DNA of 64,000 bases from Osmia lignaria lignaria (GCF_051020975.1 NW_027478170.1:3782001-3846000); one strand, 5' to 3'; positions 23,471 to 37,315 are shown, counted from the first letter of the stretch. Program-made: numbers and translations. The notes: generated from the sequence alone by a model not told the origin.

Positions 23471-26368
23471 TTGCAGATTTATCTCAAGGGAAGGGGCCTG
23501 ACGGACATATTTCGAGATATTTCTTCTTCTTGTTGTTCTTCTTCTGCACAGCTGAGCTGGAAGTGGCATTTGCAGGTCGCAATAGTGCAGAGTTATCTCA
23601 AAGAAAGGGGCCACGGTGTTTCTGTATCTCTATTATGTTGGTGCGGCTTCGGAACTTTTAAATATCTCGATATATATCGAAAACTACGCTTCTGATCAAA
23701 AAATATCATAGAACGTAAATTGTAGGAAACATAATTCTCTACAAAAAACGTCTCATAACATTTTGCCATAGCTCGCTTCGTTTCCGAGATATTTGCAGAT
23801 TCAGCTCAAAGGAACTGGCCTGACGGACATATTTCGAGATATTTCTTCTTCTTGTTGTTCTTCCTCTGCACAGCTAAGCTGGAAGTGGCATTTGCAGCTC
23901 GCAATAGTGCAGAGTTATCTCAAAGAAAGGGGCCACGGTGTTTCTGTATCTCTATTATGTTGGTGCGGCTTCGGAACTTTTAAATATCTTGATATATCTC
24001 GAGAACTACGCATCTGATCAAAAAATATCATAGAACATAAATTGTAGGAAACATAATTCTCTACAAAAAAGGTATCTTAACATTTTGCCATAGCTCGCTT
24101 CGTTTCCGAGATATTTGCAGATATATCTCAAGGGAAGGGGCCTGCCGGACATATTTCGAGATATTTCTTCTTCTTGTTGTTCTTCTTCTGCACAGCTAAG
24201 CTGGAAGTGGCATTTACAGCTCGCAATAGTGCAGAGTTATCTCAAAGAAAGGGGCCACGGTGTTTCTGTATCTCTATTATGTTGGTGCTGCTTCGGAACT
24301 TTTAAATATCTTGATATATCTCGAGAACTACGCATCTGATCAAAAAATATCGTAGAACATGAAAAGTAGGAAACTTAATTCTCTACAAAAAAGGTCTCTT
24401 AACATTTTGCCATAGCTCTCTTCGTTTCCGAGATATTTCCAGATTTATCTCAAGGGAAGGGGCCTGACGGACATATTTCGAGATATTTCTTCTTCTTGTT
24501 GTTCTTCTTCTGCACAGCTAAGCTGGAAGTGGCATTTGCAGCTCGCAATAGTGCAGAGTTATCTCAAAGAAAGGGGCCACGGTGTTTCTGTATCTCTATT
24601 ATGTTGGTGCGGCTTCGGAACTTTTAAATATCTTGATATATCTCGAGAACTACGCATCTGATCAAAAAATATCATAGAACATAAAAAGTAGGAAACTTAA
24701 TTCTCCACAAAAAAGGTCTCTTAACATTTTGCCATAGCTCTCTTCGTTTCCGAGATATTTGCAGATTTATCTCAAGGGAAGGGGCCTGACGGACATATTT
24801 CGAGATACTTCTTCTTCTTGTTGTTCTTCTTCTGCACAGCTAAGCTGGAAGTGGCATTTGCAGTTCGCAATAGTGCAGAGTTATCTCAAAGAAAGGGGCC
24901 ACGGTGTTTCTGTATCTCTATTATGTTGGTGCGGCTTCGGAACTTTTAAATATCTTGATATATCTCGAGAACTACGCATCTGATCAAAAAATATCGTAGA
25001 ACATAAAAAGTAGGAAACTTAATTCTCTACAAAAAAGGTCTCTTAACATTTTGCCATAGCTCGCTTCGTTTCCGAGATATTTGCAGATTTATCTCAAGGG
25101 AAGGGGCCTGACGGACATATTTCGAGATATTTCTTCTTCTTGTTGTTCTTCTTCTGCACAGCTGAGCTGGAAGTGGCATTTGCAGGTCGCAATAGTGCAG
25201 AGTTATCTCAAAGAAAGGGGCCACGGTGTTTCTGTATCTCTATTATGTTGGTGCGGCTTCGGAACTTTTAAATATCTCGATATATCTCGAAAACTACGCT
25301 TCTGATCAAAAAATATCATAGAACGTAAATTGTAGGAAACATAATTCTCTACAAAAAACGTCTCTTAACATTTTGCCATAGCTCGCTTCGTTTCCGAGAT
25401 ATTTGCAGATTCAGCTCAAAGGAACTGGCCTGACGGACATATTTCGAGATATTTCTTCTTCTTGTTGTTCTTCCTCTGCACAGCTAAGCTGGAAGTGGCA
25501 TTTGCAGCTCGCAATAGTGCAGAGTTATCTCAAAGAAAGGGGCCACGGTGTTTCTGTATCTCTATTATGTTGGTGCGGCTTCGGAACTTTTAAATATCTT
25601 GATATATCTCGAGAACTACGCATCTGATCAAAAAATATCATAGAACATAAATTGTAGGAAACATAATTCTCTACAAAAAAGGTATCTTAACATTTTGCCA
25701 TAGCTCGCTTCGTTTCCGAGATATTTGCAGATATATCTCAAGGGAAGGGGCCTGCCGGACATATTTCGAGATATTTCTTCTTCTTGTTGTTCTTCTTCTG
25801 CACAGCTAAGCTGGAAGTGGCATTTACAGCTCGCAATAGTGCAGAGTTATCTCAAAGAAAGGGGCCACGGTGTTTCTGTATCTCTATTATGTTGGTGCTG
25901 CTTCGGAACTTTTAAATATCTTGATATATCTCGAGAACTACGCATCTGATCAAAAAATATCGTAGAACATGAAAAGTAGGAAACTTAATTCTCTACAAAA
26001 AAGGTCTCTTAACATTTTGCCATAGCTCTCTTCGTTTCCGAGATATTTGCAGATTTATCTCAAGGGAAGGGGCCTGACGGACATATTTCGAGATATTTCT
26101 TCTTCTTGTTGTTCTTCTTCTGCACAGCTAAGCTGGAAGTGGCATTTGCAGCTCGCAATAGTGCAGAGTTATCTCAAAGAAAGGGGCCACGGTGTTTCTG
26201 TATCTCTATTATGTTGGTGCGGCTTCGGAACTTTTAAATATCTTGATATATCTCGAGAACTACGCATCTGATCAAAAAATATCATAGAACACAAAAAGTA
26301 GGAAACTTAATTCTCTACAAAAAAGGTCTCTTAACATTTTGCCATAGCTCGCTTCGTTTCCGAGATAT
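23471..26368. repeat. Pentamer higher-order repeat, nearly two copies
   Basis: Monomers 23471, 23793 and 24115 recur at 25081, 25403 and 25725 (offset 1610 bp). Markers are CAGCTGAGCTGG with GCAGGTCGC, then the CAGCTCAAAGG variant, then GGTATCTTAAC with CCTGCCGG and GTGCTGC. Monomers 24437 and 26047 are similar but differ at GATATTTCCAG against GATATTTGCAG. Confidence 0.85.
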
Positions 26369-28300
26369 TTGCAGATTTATCTCAAGGGAAGGGGCCTGAC
26401 GGACATATTTCGAGATATTTCTTCTTCTTGTTGTTCTTCTTCTGCACAGCTAAGCTGGAAGTGGCATTTGCGGCTCGCACTAGTGCAGAGTTATCTCAAA
26501 GAAAGGAGCCACGGTGTTTCTGTATCTCTATTATGTTGGTGCGGCTTCGGAACTTTTAAATATCTCGATATATCTCGAAAACTACGCTTCTGATCAAAAA
26601 ATATCATAGAACATAAATTGTAGGAAACATAATTCACTACAAAAAACGTCTCTTAACATTTTGCCATAGCTCGCTTCGTTTCCGAGATATTTGCAGATTC
26701 AGCTCAAAGGAACGGGCCTGACGGACATATTTCGAGATAATTCTTCTTCTTGTTGTTCTTCCTCTGCACAGCTAAGCTGGAAGTGGCATTTGCAGCTCGC
26801 AATAGTGCAGAGTTATCTCAAAGAAAGGGGCCACGGTGTTTCTGTATCTCTATTATGTTGGTGCGGCTTCGGAACTTTTAAATATCTTGATATATCTCGA
26901 AAACTACGCTTCTGATCAAAAAATATTATAGAACATAAATTGTAGGAAACATAATTCACTACAAAAAACGTCTCTTAACATTTTGCCATAGCTCTCTTCG
27001 TTTCCGAGATATTTGCAGATTCAGCTCAAAGGAACGGGCCTGACGGACATATTTCGAGATACTTCTTCTTCTTGTTGTTCTTCCTCTGCACAGCTAAGCT
27101 GGAAGTGGCATTTGCAGCTCGCAATAGTGCAGAGTTATCTCAAAGAAAGGGGCCACGGTGTTTCTGTATCTCTATTATGTTGGTGCGACTTCGGAGCTTT
27201 TAAATATCTTGATATATCTCGAGAACTACGCATCTGATCAAAAAATATCATAGAACATAAAAAGTAGGAAACTTAATTCTTTACAAAAAAGGTCTCTTAA
27301 CATTTTGCCATAGCTCGCTTCGTTCCCGAGATATTTGCAGATTTATCTCAAGGGAAGGGGCCTGACGGACATATTTCGAGATATTTCTTCTTCTTGTTGT
27401 TCTTCTTCTGCACAGCTAAGCTGGAAGTGGCATTTGCGGCTCGCACTAGTGCAGAGTTATCTCAAAGAAAGGGGCCACGGTGTTTCTGTATCTCTATTAT
27501 GTTGGTGCGGCTTCGGAACTTTTAAATATCTCGATATATCTCGAGAACTACGCGTCTGATCGAAAAATATCATAGAACATAAAAAGTAGGAAACCTAATT
27601 CTCTACAAAAAAGGTCTCTTAACATTTTGCCATAGCTCGCTTCGTTTCCGAGATATTTGCAGATTTATTTCAAGGGAAGGGGCCTGACGGACATATTTCG
27701 AGATATTTCTTCTTCTTGTTGTTCTTCTTCTGCACAGCTAAGCTGGAACTGGCATTTGCAGCTCGCAATAGTGCAGAGTTATCTCTAAGAAAGGGGCCAC
27801 GGTGTATCTGTATCTCTATTATGTTGGTGCGGCTTCGGAACTTTTAAATATCTTGATATATCTCGAGAACCACGCATCTGATCAAAAAATATCATAGAAC
27901 ATAAAAAGTAGGAAACATAATTCTCTACAAAAAACGTCTCTTAACATTTTGCCATAGCTCGCTTCGTTTCCGAGATATTTGCAGATTCAGCTCAAAGGAA
28001 CGGGCCTGACGGACATATTTCGAGATACTTCTTCTTCTTCTTGTTCTTCCTCTGCACAGCTAAGCTGGAAGTGGCATTTGCAGCTCGCAATAGTGCAGAG
28101 TTATCTCAAAGAAAGGGGCCACGGTGTTTCTGTATCTCTATTATGTTGGTGCGGCTTCGGAACTTTTAAATATCTTGATATATCTCGAAAACTACGCTTC
28201 TGATCAAAAAATATCATAGAACATAAATTGTAGGAAACATAATTCACTACAAAAAACGTCTCTTAACATTTTGCCATAGCTCTCTTCGTTTCCGAGATAT
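26047..28300. repeat. Block S, copy 1 (seven monomers)
   Basis: Ordered markers: AACACAAAAAG (26047), AAGGAGCCACGG (26369), GATAATTCTTC (26691), GATACTTC in a CAGCTCAAAGG monomer (27013), CGTTCCCGAG junction (27335), TCTCTAAG with GTGTATCTG (27657), and CTTCTTCTTCTTGTTC (27979). The same series occurs at 31521-33452, 17 monomers downstream, with one monomer fewer. Confidence 0.9.
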
Positions 28301-29588
28301 TTGCAGATTCAGCTCAAAGGAACGGGCCTGACGGACATATTTCGAGATATTTCTTCTTCTTGTTGTTCTTCTTCTGCACAGCTGAGCTGGAAGTGGCATT
28401 TGCAGGTCGCAATAGGGCAGAGTTATCTCAAAGAAAGGGGCCACGGTGTTTCTGTATCTCTATTATGTTGGTGCGGCTTCGGAACTTTTAAATATCTCGA
28501 TATATCTCGAAAACTACGCTTCTGATCAAAAAATATCATAGAACATAAATTGTAGGAAACATAATTCTCTACAAAAAACGTCTCTTAACATTTTGCCATA
28601 GCTCGCTTCGTTTCCGAGATATTTGCAGATTCAGCTCAAAGGAACTGGCCTGACGGACATATTTCGAGATATTTCTTCTTCTTGTTGTTCTTCCTCTGCA
28701 CAGCTAAGCTGGAAGTGGCATTTGCAGCTCGCAATAGTGCAGAGTTATCTCAAAGAAAGGGGCCACGGTGTTTCTGTATCTCTATTATGTTGGTGCGGCT
28801 TCGGAACTTTTAAATATCTTGATATATCTCGAGAACTACGCATCTGATCAAAAAATATCATAGAACATAAATTGTAGGAAACATAATTCTCTACAAAAAA
28901 GGTATCTTAACATTTTGCCATAGCTCGCTTCGTTTCCGAGATATTTGCAGATATATCTCAAGGGAAGGGGCCTGCCGGACATATTTCGAGATATTTCTTC
29001 TTCTTGTTGTTCTTCTTCTGCACAGCTAAGCTGGAAGTGGCATTTACAGCTCGCAATAGTGCAGAGTTATCTCAAAGAAAGGGGCCACGGTGTTTCTGTA
29101 TCTCTATTATGTTGGTGCTGCTTCGGAACTTTTAAATATCTTGATATATCTCGAGAACTACGCATCTGATCAAAAAATATCATAGAACATGAAAAGTAGG
29201 AAACTTAATTCTCTACAAAAAAGGTCTCTTATCATTTTGCCATAGCTCTCTTCGTTTCCGAGATATTTGCAGATATATCTCAAGGGAAGGGTCCTGATGG
29301 ACATATTTCGAGATATTTCTTCTTCTTGTTGTTCTTCTTCTGCACAGCTAAACTGGAAGTGGCATTTCCAGCTCGCAATCGTGCAGAGTTATCTCAAAGA
29401 AAGGGGCCACGGTGTTTCTGTATCTCTATTATGTTGGTGCGGCTTCGGAACTTTTAAATATCTTGATATAGCTCGAGAACTACGCCTCTGATCGAAAAAT
29501 ATCATAGAACATAAAAAGTAGGAAACTTAATTCTCTACAAAAAAGGTCTCTTAACATTTTGCCATAGCTCGCTTCGTTTCCGAGATAT
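28301..29588. repeat. Block T, copy 1
   Basis: Monomer 28301 fuses the CAGCTCAAAGG 5-prime part with CAGCTGAGCTGG and GCAGGTCGC. It is followed by 28623 (CAGCTCAAAGG type), 28945 (CCTGCCGG, GTGCTGC) and 29267 (CCTGATGG, GATATAGCTCGAG, GCCTCTGATCG). The last three recur as an ordered unit at 35063-36028 and 40214-41179, and the first two of those also at 23793 and 25403. Confidence 0.85.
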
Positions 29589-31520
29589 TTGCAGATATAT
29601 CTCAAGGGAAGGGGCCTGACGGACATATTTCGAGATATTTCTTCTTCTTGTTGTTCTTCTTCTGCACAGCTAAGCTGGAAGTGGCATTTACAGCTCGCAA
29701 TAGTGCAGAGTTATCTCAAAGAAAGGGGCCACGGTGTTTCTGTATCTCTATTATGTTGGTGCGGCTTCGGAACTTTTAAATATCTTGATATATCTCGAGA
29801 ACTACGCATCTGATCAAAAAATGTCATAGAACGTAAAAAGTAGGAAACTTAATTCTCTACAAAAAAGGTCTCTTAACATTTTGCCATAGCTCTCTTCGTT
29901 TCCGAGATATTTCCAGATTTATCTCAAGGGAAGGGGCCTGACGGACATATTTCGAGATATTTCTTCTTCTTGTTGTTCTTCTTCTGCACAGCTAAGCTGG
30001 AAGTGGCATTTGCAGCTCGCAATAGTGCAGAGTTATCTCAAAGAAAGGGGCCACGGTGTTTCTGTATCTCTATTATGTTGGTGCGGCTTCGGAACTTTTA
30101 AATATCTTGATATATCTCGAGAACTGCGCATCTGATCAAAAAATATCATAGAACATAAAAAGTAGGAAACTTAATTCTCTACAAAAAAGGTCTCTTAACA
30201 TTTTGCCATAGCTCGCTTCGTTTCCGAGATATTTGCAGATTTATCTCAAGGGAAGGGGCCTGACGGACATATTTCGAGATATTTCTTCTTCTTGTTGTTC
30301 TTCTTCTGCACAGCTAAGCTGGAAGTGGCATTTGCGGCTCGCACTAGTGCAGAGTTAGCTCAAAGAAAGGGGCCACGGTGTTTCTGTATCTCTATTATGT
30401 TGGTGCGGCTTCGGAACCTTTAAATATCTCGATATATCTCGTAAACTACGCTTCTGATGAAAAAATATCATTGAACATAAATTGTAGGAAACATAATTCT
30501 CTACAAAAAAGGTCTCTTAACATTTTGCCATAGCTCGCTTCGTTTCCGAGATATTTGCAGATATATCTCAAGGGCAGGGGCCTGACGGACATATTTCGAG
30601 ATATTTCTTCTTCTTGTTGTTCTTCTTCTGCACAGCTAAGCTGGAAGTGGCATTTACAGCTCGCAATAGTGCAGAGTTATCTCAAAGAAAGGGGCCACGG
30701 TGTTTCTGTATCTCTATTATGTTGGTGCGGCTTCGGAACTTTTAAATATCTTGATATATCTCGAGAACTACGCATCTGATCAAAAAATGTCATAGAACAT
30801 AAAAAGTAGGAAACTTAATTCTCCACAAAAAAGGTCTCTTAACATTTTGCCATAGCTCTCTTCGTTTCCGAGATATTTGCAGATTTATCTCAAGGGAAGG
30901 GGCCTGACGGACATATTTCGAGATACTTCTTCTTCTTGTTGTTCTTCTTCTGCACAGCTAAGCTGGAAGTGGCATTTGCAGCTCGCAATAGTGCAGAGTT
31001 ATCTCAAAGAAAGGGGCCACGGTGTTTCTGTATCTCTATTATGTTGGTGCGGCTTCGGAACTTTTAAATATCTTGATATATCTCGAGAACTACGCATCTG
31101 ATCAAAAAATATCATAGAACATAAAAAGTAGGAAACTTAATTCTCTACAAAAAAGGTCTCTTAACATTTTGCCATAGCTCGCTTCGTTTCCGAGATATTT
31201 GCAGATTTATCTCAAGGGAAGGGGCCTGACGGACATATTTCGAGATACTTCTTCTTCTTGTTGTTCTTCTTCTGCACAGCTAAGCTGGAAGTGGCATTTA
31301 CAGCTCGCAATAGTGCAGAGTTATCTCAAAGAAAGGGGCCACGGTGTTTCTGTATCTCTATTATGTTGGTGCGGCTTCGGAACTTTTAAATATCTTGATA
31401 TATCTCGAGAACTACGCATCTGATCAAAAAATATCGTAGAACATAAAAAGTAGGAAACTTAATTCTCTACAAAAAAGGTCTCTTAATATTTTGCCATAGC
31501 TCGCTTCGTTTCCGAGATAT
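29589..31520. repeat. Mixed monomers between blocks T and S copy 2
   Basis: Monomers 29589 and 30555 share AAAATGTCATAGAAC and also resemble 21217 and 22505. Monomers 29911 and 30233 are the third copy of block R (GAACTGCGCATC, GAGTTAGCTC). Monomers 30877 and 31199 are adjacent relatives with GATACTTC, like 24759. A TTCTCCAC junction precedes both 24759 and 30877. Confidence 0.75.
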
Positions 31521-33452
31521 TTGCAGATTTATCTCAAGGGAAGGGGCCTGACGGACATATTTCGAGATATTTCTTCTTCTTGTTGTTCTTCTTCTGCACA
31601 GCTAAGCTGGAAGTGGCATTTGCAGCTCGCAATAGTGCAGAGTTATCTCAAAGAAAGGGGCCACGGTGTTTCTGTATCTCTATTATGTTGGTGCGGCTTC
31701 GGAACTTTTAAATATCTTGATATATCTCGAGAACTACGCATCTGATCAAAAAATATCATAGAACACAAAAAGTAGGAAACTTAATTCTCTACAAAAAAGG
31801 TCTCTTAACATTTTGCCATAGCTCGCTTCGTTTCCGAGATATTTGCAGATTTATCTCAAGGGAAGGGGCCTGACGGACATATTTCGAGATATTTCTTCTT
31901 CTTGTTGTTCTTCTTCTGCACAGCTAAGCTGGAAGTGGCATTTGCGGCTCGCACTAGTGCAGAGTTATCTCAAAGAAAGGAGCCACGGTGTTTCTGTATC
32001 TCTATTATGTTGGTGCGGCTTCGGAACTTTTAAATATCTCGATATATCTCGAAAACTACGCTTCTGATCAAAAAATATCATAGAACATAAATTGTAGGAA
32101 ACATAATTCACTACAAAAAACGTCTCTTAACATTTTGCCATAGCTCGCTTCGTTTCCGAGATATTTGCAGATTCAGCTCAAAGGAACGGGCCTGACGGAC
32201 ATATTTCGAGATAATTCTTCTTCTTGTTGTTCTTCCTCTGCACAGCTAAGCTGGAAGTGGCATTTGCAGCTCGCAATAGTGCAGAGTTATCTCAAAGAAA
32301 GGGGCCACGGTGTTTCTGTATCTCTATTATGTTGGTGCGGCTTCGGAACTTTTAAATATCTTGATATATCTCGAAAACTACGCTTCTGATCAAAAAATAT
32401 CATAGAACATAAATTGTAGGAAACATAATTCACTACAAAAAACGTCTCTTAACATTTTGCCATAGCTCTCTTCGTTTCCGAGATATTTGCAGATTCAGCT
32501 CAAAGGAACGGGCCTGACGGACATATTTCGAGATACTTCTTCTTCTTGTTGTTCTTCCTCTGCACAGCTAAGCTGGAAGTGGCATTTGCAGCTCGCAATA
32601 GTGCAGAGTTATCTCAAAGAAAGGGGCCACGGTGTTTCTGTATCTCTATTATGTTGGTGCGGCTTCGGAACTTTTAAATATCTTGATATATCTCGAGAGC
32701 TACGCATCTGATCAAAAAATATCGTAGAACATAAAAAGTAGGAAACTTAATTCTCTACAAAAAAGGTCTCTTAACATTTTGCCATAGCTCGCTTCGTTTC
32801 CGAGATATTTGCAGATTTATCTCAAGGGAAGGGGCCTGACGGACATATTTCGAGATATTTCTTCTTCTTGTTGTTCTTCTTCTGCACAGCTAAGCTGGAA
32901 GTGGCATTTGCGGCTCGCACTAGTGCAGAGTTATCTCTAAGAAAGGGGCCACGGTGTATCTGTATCTCTATTATGTTGGTGCGGCTTCGGAACTTTTAAA
33001 TATCTTGATATATCTCGAGAACCACGCATCTGATCAAAAAATATCATAGAACATAAAAAGTAGGAAACATAATTCTCTACAAAAAACGTCTCTTAACATT
33101 TTGCCATAGCTCGCTTCGTTTCCGAGATATTTGCAGATTCAGCTCAAAGGAACGGGCCTGACGGACATATTTCGAGATACTTCTTCTTCTTCTTGTTCTT
33201 CCTCTGCACAGCTAAGCTGGAAGTGGCATTTGCAGCTCGCAATAGTGCAGAGTTATCTCAAAGAAAGGGGCCACGGTGTTTCTGTATCTCTATTATGTTG
33301 GTGCGGCTTCGGAACTTTTAAATATCTTGATATATCTCGAAAACTACGCTTCTGATCAAAAAATATCATAGAACATAAATTGTAGGAAACATAATTCACT
33401 ACAAAAAACGTCTCTTAACATTTTGCCATAGCTCTCTTCGTTTCCGAGATAT
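31521..33452. repeat. Block S, copy 2 (six monomers, one lost by fusion)
   Basis: Monomers 31521, 31843, 32165 and 32487 match 26047, 26369, 26691 and 27013 at exactly 5474 bp (17 monomers), while 33131 matches 27979 at 5152 bp (16 monomers). The shift occurs inside monomer 32809. Its 5-prime half resembles 27335 and its 3-prime half 27657. Confidence 0.9.
32809..33130. repeat. Chimeric monomer from unequal exchange
   Basis: It has GGAAGTGG and GCGGCTCGCAC up to 32920, as in monomer 27335. From 32938 onward it has TCTCTAAG, GTGTATCTG and GAACCACGC, as in monomer 27657. The junction therefore lies between 32920 and 32938. The tail before this monomer (GAGAGCTACGC, ATCGTAG) differs from 27013, so the region also carries other mosaicism. 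Confidence 0.85.
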
Positions 33453-35062
33453 TTGCAGATTCAGCTCAAAGGAACGGGCCTGACGGACATATTTCGAGAT
33501 ACTTCTTCTTCTTGTTGTTCTTCCTCTGCACAGCTAAGCTGGAAGTGGCATTTGCAGCTCGCAATAGTGCAGAGTTATCTCAAAGAAAGGGGCCACGGTG
33601 TTTCTGTATCTCTATTATGTTGGTGCGGCTTCGGAACTTTTAAATATCTTGATATATCTCGAGAACCACGCATCTGATCAAAAAATATCATAGAACATAA
33701 AAAGTAGGAAACTTAATTCTCTACAAAAACGGTCTCTTAACATTTTGCCATAGCTCGCTTCGTTTCCGAGATATTTGCAGATTTATCTCAAGGGAAGGGG
33801 CCTGACGGACATATTTCGAGATATTTCTTCTTCTTGTTGTTCTTCTTCTGCACAGCTGAGCTGGAAGTGGCATTTGCAGGTCGCAATAGTGCAGAGTTAT
33901 CTCAAAGAAAGGGGCCACGGTGTTTCTGTATCTCTATTATGTTGGTGCGGCTTCGGAACTTTTAAATATCTCGATATATCTCGAAAACTACGCTTCTGAT
34001 CAAAAAATATCATAGAACGTAAATTGTAGGAAACATTATTCTCTACAAAAAAGGTCTCTTAACATTTTGCCATAGCTCGCTTCGTTTCCGAGATATTTGC
34101 AGATTTATCTCAAGGGAAGGGGCCTGTCGGACATATTTCGAGATATTTCTTCTTCTTGTTGTTCTTCTTCTGCACAGCTAAGCTGGAAGTGGCATTTGCG
34201 GCTCGCACTAGTGCAGAGTTATCTCAAAGAAAGGGGCCACGGTGTTTCTGTATCTCTATTATGTCGGTGCGGCTTCGGAACTTTTATATATCTCGATATA
34301 TCTCGAAAACTACGCTTCTGATCAAAAAATATCATAGAACATAAATTGTAGGAAACATAATTCTCTACAAAAAACGTCTCTTAACATTTTGCCATAGCTC
34401 GCTTCGTTTCCGAGATATTTGCAGATTCAGCTCAAAGGAACGGGCCTGACGGACATATTTCGAGATACTTCTTCTTCTCGTTGTTCTTCCTCTGCACAGC
34501 TAAGCTGGAAGTGGCATTTGCAGCTCGCAATAGTGCAGAGTTATCTCAAAGAAAGGGGCCACGGTGTTTCTGTATCTCCATTATGTTGGTGCGGCTTCGG
34601 AACTTTTAAATATCTTGATATATCTCGAGAACTACGCATCTGATCAAAAAATATCATAGAACATAAAAAGTAGGAAACTTAATTCTCTACAAAAAAGGTC
34701 TCTTAACATTTTGCCGTAGCTCGCTTCGTTTCCGAGATATTTGCAGATTTATCTCAAGGGAAGGGGCCTGACGGACATATTTCGAGATATTTCTTCTTCT
34801 TGTTGTTCTTCTTCTGCACAGCTGAGCTGGAAGTGGCATTTGCAGGTCGCAATAGTGCAGAGTTATCTCAAAGAAAGGGGCCACGGTGTTTCTGTATCTC
34901 TATTATGTTGGTGCGGCTTCGGAACTTTTAAATATCTCGATATATCTCGAAAACTACGCTTCTGATCAAAAAATATCATAGAACATAAATTGTAGGAAAC
35001 ATAATTCTCTACAAAAAACGTCTCTTAACATTTTGCCATAGCTCGCTTCGTTTCCGAGATAT
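33453..35062. repeat. Partial trimer duplication
   Basis: Monomers 33453 and 33775 are matched by 34419 and 34741 (offset 966 bp): GATACTTC in a CAGCTCAAAGG monomer, followed by CAGCTGAGCTGG with GCAGGTCGC. The intervening monomer 34097 has CCTGTCGG, ATGTCGGTGCGG and TTTATATATC. Confidence 0.75.
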
Positions 35063-36349
35063 TTGCAGATTCAGCTCAAAGGAACTGGCCTGACGGACAT
35101 ATTTCGAGATATTTCTTCTTCTTGTTGTTCTTCCTCTGCACAGCTAAGCTGGAAGTGGCATTTGCAGCTCGCAATAGTGCAGAGTTATCTCAAAGAAAGG
35201 GGCCACGGTGTTTCTGTATCTCTATTATGTTGGTGCGGCTTCGGAACTTTTAAATATCTTGATATATCTCGAGAACTACGCATCTGATCAAAAAATATCA
35301 TAGAACATAAATTGTAGGAAACATAATTCTCTACAAAAAAGGTATCTTAACATTTTGCCATAGCTCGCTTCGTTTCCGAGATATTTGCAGATATATCTCA
35401 AGGGAAGGGGCCTGCCGGACATATTTCGAGATATTTCTTCTTCTTGTTGTTCTTCTTCTGCACAGCTAAGCTGGAAGTGGCATTTACAGCTCGCAATAGT
35501 GCAGAGTTATCTCAAAGAAAGGGGCCACGGTGTTTCTGTATCTCTATTATGTTGGTGCTGCTTCGGAACTTTTAAATATCTTGATATATCTCGAGAACTA
35601 CGCATCTGCTCAAAAAATATCATAGAACATGAAAAGTAGGAAACTTAATTCTCTACAAAAAAGGTCTCTTATCATTTTGCCATAGCTCTCTTCGTTTCCG
35701 AGATATTTGCAGATATATCTCAAGGGAAGGGTCCTGATGGACATATTTCGAGATATTTCTTCTTCTTGTTGTTCTTCTTCTGCACAGCTAAACTGGAAGT
35801 GGCATTTCCAGCTCGCAATCGTGCAGAGTTATCTCAAAGAAAGGGGCCACGGTGTTCCTGTATCTCTATTATGTTGGTGCGGCTTCGGAACTTTTATATA
35901 TCTTGATATAGCTCGAGAACTACGCCTCTGATCGAAAAATATCATAGAACATAAAAAGTAGGAAACTTAATTCTCTACAAAAAAGGTCTCTTAACATTTT
36001 GCCATAGCTCGCTTCGTTTCCGAGATATTTGCAGATTTATCTCAAGGGAAGGGGCCTGTCGGACATATTTCGAGATATTTCTTCTTCTTGTTGTTCTTCT
36101 TCTGCACAGCTAAGCTGGAAGTGGCATTTGCGGCTCGCACTAGTGCAGAGTTATCTCAAAGGAAGGGGCCACGGTGTTTCTGTATCTCTATTATGTTGGT
36201 GCGGCTTCGGAACTTTTAAATATCTTGATATATCTCGAGAACTACGCATCTGATCAAAAATATCATACAACATAAAAAGTAGGAAACTTAATTCTCTACA
36301 AAAAAGGTCTCTTAACATTTTGCCATAGCTCGCTTCGTTTCCGAGATAT
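35063..36349. repeat. Block T, copy 2, extended
   Basis: Monomers 35063, 35385 and 35707 match block T; here 35707 has GTGTTCCTG and TTTATATATC. Monomer 36029 (CCTGTCGG) follows and has lost one A (36256-36260), with ATACAACATA after it. The whole run including that deletion recurs at 40214-41500. Confidence 0.9.
36029..36349. repeat. 321-bp monomer (A6 shortened to A5), copy 1
   Basis: Reads TGATCAAAAATATCATACAAC at 36251-36270 region where most copies have six A. The identical change is in monomer 41180, within the duplicated block, so it predates that duplication. Confidence 0.9.
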
Positions 36350-37315
36350 TTGCAGATTTATCTCAAGGGAAGGGGCCTGACGGACATATTTCGAGATATT
36401 TCTTCTTCTTGTTGTTCTTCTTCTGCACAGCTGAGCTGGAAGTGGCATTTGCAGGTCGCAATAGTGCAGAGTTATCTCAAAGAAAGGGGCCACGGTGTTT
36501 CTGTATCTCTATTATGTTGGTGCGGCTTCGGAACTTTTAAATATCTTGATATATCTCGAGAACTACGCATCTGATCAAAAAATATCATAGAAGATAAAAA
36601 GTAGGAAACTTAATTCTCTACAGAAAAGGTCTCTTAACATTTCGCCATAGCTCGCTTCGTTTCCGAGATATTTGCAGATTTATCTCAAGGGAAGGGGCCT
36701 GTCGGACATATTTCGAGATATTTCTTCTTCTTGTTGTTCTTCTTCTGCACAGCTAAGCTGGAAGTGGCATTTGCGGCTCGCACTAGTGCAGAGTTATCTC
36801 AAAGAAAGGGGCCACGGTGTTTCTGTATCTCTATTATGTTGGTGCGGCTTCGGAACTTTTAAATATCTTGATATATCTCGAGAACTACGCATCTGATCAA
36901 AAAATATCATAGAACATAAAAAGTAGAAAACTTAATTCTCTACAAAAAAGGTCTCTCAACATTTTGCCATAGCTCGCTTCGTTTCCGAGATATTTGCAGA
37001 TTTATCTCAAGGGAAGGGGCCTGACGGACATATTTCGAGATATTTCTTCTTCTTGATGTTCTTCTTCTGCACACCTAAGCTGGAAGTGGCATTTGCAGCT
37101 CGCAATAGTGCAGAGTTATCTCAAAGAAAGGGGCCACGGTGTTTCTGTATCTCTATTATGTTGGTGCGGCTTCGGAACTTTTAAATATCGTGATATATCT
37201 CGAGAACTACGCATCTGATCAAAAAATATCATAGAACATAAAACGTAGGAAACTTAATTCTCTACAAAAAAGGTCTCTCAACATTTTGCCATAGCTCGCT
37301 TCGTTTCCGAGATAT
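36350..37315. repeat. Mixed monomers left of the 37-39 kb dimers
   Basis: Monomer 36350 has CAGCTGAGCTGG with GCAGGTCGC but an A-type tail, unlike its relatives at 23471 and 33775, so it is recombinant. Monomer 36672 is a CCTGTCGG relative of 36029. Monomer 36994 has CTTGATGTTC and ATCGTGATAT and ends with the AAAACGTAGG tail seen in the dimers. Confidence 0.7.

Noticed and set aside
23417..23614. 65-residue minus-strand open frames in several monomers
   Set aside because: They appear only where the palindrome centre base changes (CAGCTGAGCTGG or CAGCTTAGCTGG) and removes a stop. No other support.
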